This document shows, in pieces, positions 59,481-64,000 of a DNA stretch of 64,000 nucleotides. The notes under the pieces were generated by a model that had not been told where the DNA came from, searched no databases, and saw nothing but the letters and a program-made list of their open reading frames with translations. Position 1 is the first letter of the stretch; every line of letters begins with the position of its first letter. The stretch lies in NCBI GenBank assembly GCA_037957365.1, contig JARHVA010000593.1, positions 1,206,501-1,270,500 of the forward strand. Reading direction: 5' to 3'. This DNA is from Torreya grandis. Taxonomy: Eukaryota > Streptophyta > Pinopsida > Cupressales > Taxaceae. The position numbers and the translations under genes were made by a program.

Positions 59481-59713
59481 TGAAACACTTAGCCCAAAAT
59501 AAATAAGACATAAAAATACTAAACACCTATTTTTTTCAAACATTATGTTCTTGAAAAATCTTGAAAAATTCTAAGGGAAAGACACACTTTGCCAAGTAAA
59601 GACCTAGTTAGGACTTTCTAAAGGAACACTTGGAGATGGAAGTTGGGTTAAGGACATGGTCATTTAAACTTGATAAGGGCCCAATTTATTTAGTGTAATT
59701 TTGGGCATTAACA

Positions 59714-60007
59714 CTAGATCTCACCTAGAGATGCATACCCCATGTGGGTGTGCAAAAAACCATAGAATATAAGACTAGGCACCAATCCATTGGGCTACAA
59801 AGTCATGACTTAACAATTTTTAGTAAGCATCCATGAAGGCTCAAAAAAAATATGGTAGACTTAACAAAAATAGATCAAGAGGATATAGAAACAAAGACAC
59901 AATAGAAACATAAAGGGAAACTATATAAACAAGGCCCAAAATAGAGAGGCAACAAAATAACAAAACTATACAAAACACTATATAATATGGTACACATGTA
60001 TACATAC
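59714..60007 (-). other. Pol-to-LTR spacer of the third Tat element
   Basis: Non-coding spacer, minus strand, between the integrase stop and the LTR. It includes TTTTTTGCACACCCACATGG followed by a weak purine tract (AGGTGAGATCTAG) just before the LTR. Confidence 0.45.
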
Positions 60008-60865
60008 TCAATTAAGGAAGTGTTTTAAATTTTTCCTATTGACTATAAACTCTAGTATTTCACCATCTAGATCTCTCAAGAAGACAATATGCTCCCCAAT
60101 CTGGTAGTCAATGTTATAGGGATCCATCCATAAGGCATCAAACTTGCCATGTTTTCCTTTCTCCTCATGCCTATTATCCCAAAGCAGAACCATATCACCT
60201 ACTTGGAAATTTCTTGGAGTGACCTTTATATCAAATATTTTATTTAGCTTCTCCTTGAACTTAAGGTGTATTTCATGAGCTTGTCTTTGAGTTTTATCAA
60301 ACTCAATAATCTAGTTCACCCTGCTTGCATAGTAGTGTATCTACTCATCATCCCCTAGTTGTTACATGAGCTGATAGGTGGGAAAATATAAATTCATAGG
60401 TAGAATTGCTTGAGATCCATAAAAAATATCAAAATGGCTTCTACCTATAGCTATTTTAGGCATGATCTTATCAACCCATAAAGTAAACTTTAGTTGTTCA
60501 CCCCACTTCTTCATATTTGATTCCAATATTTGTCTGATGATCTTAAGTAAGTTTTTATTACTTGATCTTGCTTTCCCATTCCCTTGAGGATTGTATTTAG
60601 AAGAACAGTTTAATTAAATCCTATAGTCTTTGCATAATGCCACCAAAGGTTTGGCTTTGAATATCATGTCAGTATTAGTAATTATCTTGATAAACACACT
60701 AGATCTACAAATAATCTGATTTAATAAAAAATCCATAACTACCTGGTGTGTTGCTTTCTTTGTATGGATTGATTCAACCCATTTTGTGAAGTAATTAGTT
60801 ACAACTAGAATCCATTTATGTTCAGTGCTTGATGAATCAACAATTTATCCATTGAAATCTATTCC
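60008..60865 (-). pseudogene. Tat-type integrase core and C-terminus (broken)
   Basis: The C-terminal open frame (60193-60008) reads MVLLWDNRHEEKGKHGKFDA, LWMDPYNIDYQIGEHIVFL, RDLDGEILEFIVNRKNLKHF. It matches the Tat integrase tail (VLLWD-R-E--GKHGKFD-LW-GPY, ending P-VNG--LKH). The core upstream is recognisable, with HKWILVVTNYFTKWVESIHT near 60805-60745, but stops and changed residues abound. It belongs to the same polyprotein as the features up to 64000. Confidence 0.82.
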
Positions 60866-61234
60866 TCATTGTTTAAATGGGCCTTCACTCATCACAATTT
60901 GCAAGGGAAGAGAACCTAAAGCTTTCATCCTCCTGACAAAGTTTTGACATTTCTCACACCTTCTAATTATCTGAGCAACATCCTTAAAAAATGATGGCCA
61001 CCAATAACCAACTCTCAAAATTTTATGAGATGTAATTTTAGATGAAAAATGGCCACCACAAAATCCACTATATAAGCTGTCAATTAGGATGATAGTTTGT
61101 TCTTCCATCACACATCTTAGGAGAACCCCATTTGTATTCTTACATGTTAGTCCATCCTCATTCAAGACGTAATTTTGAGAGATGAGATTGAGAGTTCTTC
61201 GTTGATTCTTCTCCAAGTCAGGAGGATAGTTCAA
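60866..61234 (-). pseudogene. Tat-type integrase zinc-binding domain (open 122 codons)
   Basis: The longest clean frame of this element contains YVLNEDGLTCKNTNGVLLRC, then DSLYSGFCGGHFSSKITSHK, ILRVGYWWPSFFKDVAQIIR and RCEKCQNFVRRMKALGSLPL. It is the HHCC domain: GGHFS-TAHKILR-GYYWP---D-------C-KCQ, with the two Cys and one His clearly kept. The domain helps integrase multimerise and bind DNA ends. It ends in MSEGPFKQ, the start of the core, and is interrupted by a stop there. Confidence 0.85.
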
Positions 61235-62760
61235 ATTTTACAAGTAGTAAACAATGTCTTTATACCATGGAGATGCATTAAATTGACTCAAAGAATCATC
61301 AAAATTAAAAACAATAGTGTGTACCTTAATAAATTACAAATTAGTCTCAACCATAAGCTTGGCTAGGCCCATCCCCATTACCAACTTGGTGGTCTGGATA
61401 TCCATGTCATACTCTTATAGCTTGTTGATCCACCTGCACCTCTTGTTAGATATTTCAGTCTAAGTTAAAATATCCTTCACCATGGTGTGCAGTAAGTAGG
61501 AAATAATATTTTAACTCAAAATATATGTCATGAAAGTTTTAATAGCCTTTAGAAGAGTGAAAGCTTGTTTCTCCATGATGGTGTAGTTCAACTCAGGACC
61601 TTGCATAGCTTTATTTAAGAAAGATATGGGTTGCTCATGACCTTATTCATTATTTTGCAACAAGATAACAATAATATTATTATGTGATGTAAAAGAGAAT
61701 ATCTAAAATGGCTAAAATAGGGGCATACTTTAAATATCCCTTGATGTCAGTAAATGCTTGTACGACCTTCCCTTCCCATTTGATGGTTTGGTCCTTCTTC
61801 AACATGGAAGTAATAGGCATAGTGATCTCTATAAAATTGGATAGAAACCTCCTTGTAAAGTTAATTTGTCTAAATAAAGATATAATTCCTTTCTTATACT
61901 ATGAGACAGGTACTTTATCAATGCCTTTAACCCTTTTGGGGTTAATTATGACACCATCCTTGGACACTATATGTCCCAACAACTTGGCCTTATATACTCT
62001 AAAGTGGTACTTCTTGGGATTAAGTAAAATGTTAAACTCCATACATCTGATCAACACCTTTTCAAGATGATCCAAATGTTTTTCTATTGTTTTAGAGTGC
62101 ATAGTAATGCCATCCTTATACACAATAATGAACTAGTTAATTATCCCTGCAAATGCGACATCAATAGCTCACTGTAACATTATGCTAGCATTCATCAACC
62201 AAAAAGGCATCCTCATATATACATAATTACCCCAAGGTGTTGTTAATGCAATCTTGGACCTCTCGAATTCATTTACCATAACCTAGTTGTAACCTAAGAA
62301 GCCATCTAATATGGACAACATTTATGATCCAGTAACACTTTGTAATATGTTCTCTATATTGGAAAAGGGATGCTTATATTTTAAAAAATCTTTTTAATTT
62401 TTTTTGAAATCCACACACAATCAAATGTCACCATTTTTCTTCATTACAAAGATTAAATTTACAACCCATGATGAATACCTGATGGGTTAAATGATACCAC
62501 CATCCCTTAGCTTATTTAATTCATCCTACATCTTGGTGGCTAATATGGGGTTAATGGGTCTCTATTTCTACCTAAAATGGTTGCTATTAGGCTATAATGG
62601 GATGACGTGATAGAAAAAGTCTTCCCTATTTGATTTTGGCTCAAAATAAGACCACACTAAGCAATCCTAGTACTTCCTTAACAACTACATGTAAGATTTT
62701 TTCTCTACTACACTTAGGTGAGTACCCATCCAAACCTTTCTTGGATTATCATGAGAACCC
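61235..62760 (-). pseudogene. Tat-type reverse transcriptase and RNase H (broken)
   Basis: Reading right to left, KKNGDI-type sequence near 62430, an eroded palm, and RMPFWLMNASIMLQ near 62200 lead to VYKDGITMHSKT, where YxDD has become Y-K-D-G (62109-62120). KHLDHLEKVLIRCMEFNILL, NPKKYHFRVYKAKLLGHIVS and KDGVIINPKRVKGIDKVPVS follow in the open frame 62123-61899. The connection and RNase H (61830-61300) are heavily damaged. The plus-strand frame 61708-62070 is a shadow. Confidence 0.82.
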
Positions 62761-63059
62761 AAATTACACTCAGTCACATCTTTTGAGGTAGGTGAGTCTC
62801 TTAACTTGATTCTATCTGCTCTATCAAAAGACACTTCTAAATTGACTAGTCCTCTTAGGATAGTGTTTGTCTTTAGCTAAATAATGTCCTTCCCAAATAA
62901 GGTCTCCTTCTTATCACTAACCTGAACCATGGATTATAAGTATATGAGATGATCATGAAACTGAACCTCACAATTCATAAACCTTTTAATCTATTCATCA
63001 TCATCATCAAAGACCTGTCAATGATGAACATTATCTGGGATTGAAGTCTTGACAAGTAC

Positions 63060-63480
63060 CTCCACTTGATATTGATAGTGAGGGCTCATATTTTTAATTT
63101 AAAATTGAACACCTAGCTTGACAAGTCTTTTAGCTTCTTGGTTGAAACTCTTATCATGATAAAAAATGTTGAATGCATTAAAAAATCAAGCAAATCCTAG
63201 ACAACATTTTGATATTGTTTCAACCTCTTATTTTTGTGGAAAAATAACTACAAAATTGCTTTACCACCAACTTATAATTACCCTTGATAATCAAAAATTT
63301 AATTTCATATTCATGGGCAATACTTAAAAAAGTAAGAGTGTCTCATACTCATTATTATTATTCATGCACTCAAAAGAAAGCTAAAAATAAAACATAAAAT
63401 ATTTACCATTGGGGACATAGAAGATAACCCCAGCTCCACTTCTAAGATTGGAGTAAGCCTCATCAAATCACATATTCTAA
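63060..63480 (-). pseudogene. Extra RNase H domain located before reverse transcriptase (third Tat element)
   Basis: The minus-strand frames give FDEAYSNLRSGAGVIFYVPN (first Asp kept), NNNNEYETLL (Glu kept), IKGNYKLVVKQ (GD changed to GN), and FNAFNIFYHDKSFNQEAKRL, where the usual final acidic position reads Lys. It then continues MSPHYQYQVEVLVKTSIPDN and VFDDDDE toward the reverse transcriptase. Order and content match 42699-43243 on the other strand, so both copies belong to one lineage with this layout. Confidence 0.75.
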
Positions 63481-64000
63481 ACTACATTTTCTTTGTCAAG
63501 TTGAACCTCAAGAACAAAAGGATGTTCACTAGTATCAACATTCCCAAAAAAGTTTCCCAATTCAACATTTATGTATAGTACTTCATTAAGAGCATGCTTC
63601 AAATATTTAATCACACATATCATATTTGGCTCTCTATAAAGTCTACCCATATTACACTCTAAAGGAATGGTGGTGTAGGAAAGGTCCATCTACATACTTC
63701 CAGCCATGCTAGCATCTTGTTTACGTGATAACATCATCCCCATTTAGGCAAGCATCCCACAACTACCATATCCATATTTAGATATTTAATAGGATGAACT
63801 ACCAACTACACCACCAATCCCTTAACTTATCCAATAGCTATAACCTATCATGAGTCCATGGCATAAATATTTCCAAAGGCTAACATGATCTTTACTCCAA
63901 CCTCATTGAGGACACCCAAGGGCATCACATTAGAATAAGCTCTAGAATCAAACATGTAGTTATGAATAATTGGACCATTAATCAGTAGGGTTATGTAAAA
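63481..64000 (-). pseudogene. Tat-type protease and linker, running off the right edge
   Basis: From the edge, LLINGPIIHNYMFDSRAYSN with VMPLGVLNEVGVKI gives the retropepsin active site, D-S-G changed to D-S-R. VKGLVV, VVHPIKYLNMDMVVVG and LPKWG follow. The linker frame 63689-63477 reads MDLSYTTIPLECNMGRLYRE, YLKHALNEVLYINVELGNFF and SEHPFVLEVQLDKENVV, leading directly into the RNase H. Gag lies outside the window. Confidence 0.75.

Larger units (their letters stand above)
56480..59713 (-). repeat. Putative 3' LTR of the minus-strand Tat element (left end undefined)
   Basis: On the minus strand it would start TGTTAATGCCCAAAATTACA (59713), about 295 bp after the integrase stop of the third Tat pol. 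It contains a repetitive U3-like stretch (58560-59480), a TATA box (56918-56927) and leader-like sequence. No second LTR is in the window, so the call rests on position and promoter structure. Confidence 0.45.

Noticed and set aside
61708..62070. Plus-strand open frame of 120 codons
   Set aside because: It is antisense to reverse transcriptase coding on the minus strand (NPKKYHFRVYKAKLLGHIVS).

Overview
The window looks like non-genic, repeat-packed DNA from a land plant. Its high AT content, several layers of decayed LTR retrotransposons, an eroded plant-type tRNA-Ala and LTRs of 2-3 kb would suit a large-genome seed plant such as a gymnosperm, but that lineage is an inference. I found no intact host protein-coding gene. 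Every coding region I can recognise is a broken retrotransposon gene, and the longest open frames are about 100-170 codons.

Layout. 1-2072: a minus-strand Ty1/copia remnant with 5' LTR, primer site, gag, and a deletion that joins gag to the integrase C-terminus. 2073-5339: LTR-like and unidentified sequence, including an eroded but clearly coding-like stretch at 3280-4293. 5340-9515: a plus-strand copia RNase H and a very long 3' LTR, lodged inside a Ty3/gypsy integrase that resumes at 9516-10335. 10336-20046: old sequence with an unidentified coding remnant (11640-13800), a 58-bp tandem repeat (14998-15385), a gag-like remnant (15690-16085) and an (AT)n tract. 20047-20119: a decayed tRNA-Ala gene.

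20512-34042: five tandem copies of a unit of about 1.58 kb. The first copy is split by a complete-looking but non-autonomous minus-strand chromovirus-type element (21792-27979) with 2.0-kb LTRs, a perfect initiator-Met primer site and a 5-bp TAAAT target duplication. 34052-36280: a tandem dimer of a 1.11-kb unit. 36301-36655: a C-run minisatellite.

38093-49039: a dead but nearly complete Tat-type Ty3/gypsy element on the plus strand (LTR, gag, protease, extra RNase H, reverse transcriptase, RNase H, integrase, LTR). 50284-53952: a second Tat-type pol without recognisable LTRs. 54068-59713: repeats and a putative minus-strand LTR. 59714-64000: a third Tat-type pol on the minus strand, running off the right edge. 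Two of the three Tat-type elements place an extra RNase H between protease and reverse transcriptase; the third has it after the reverse transcriptase and first RNase H.

The features do not cooperate as a host pathway. They record successive insertions, deletions and tandem amplification. I see no convincing new molecular system. The best leads are the TATA-bearing 1.58-kb array, the two RNase H placements, and the tRNA-derived locus whose anticodon has drifted to AAC. Domain and strand calls come from reading translations by eye, so boundaries of degenerate domains are good to about 20-50 bases.
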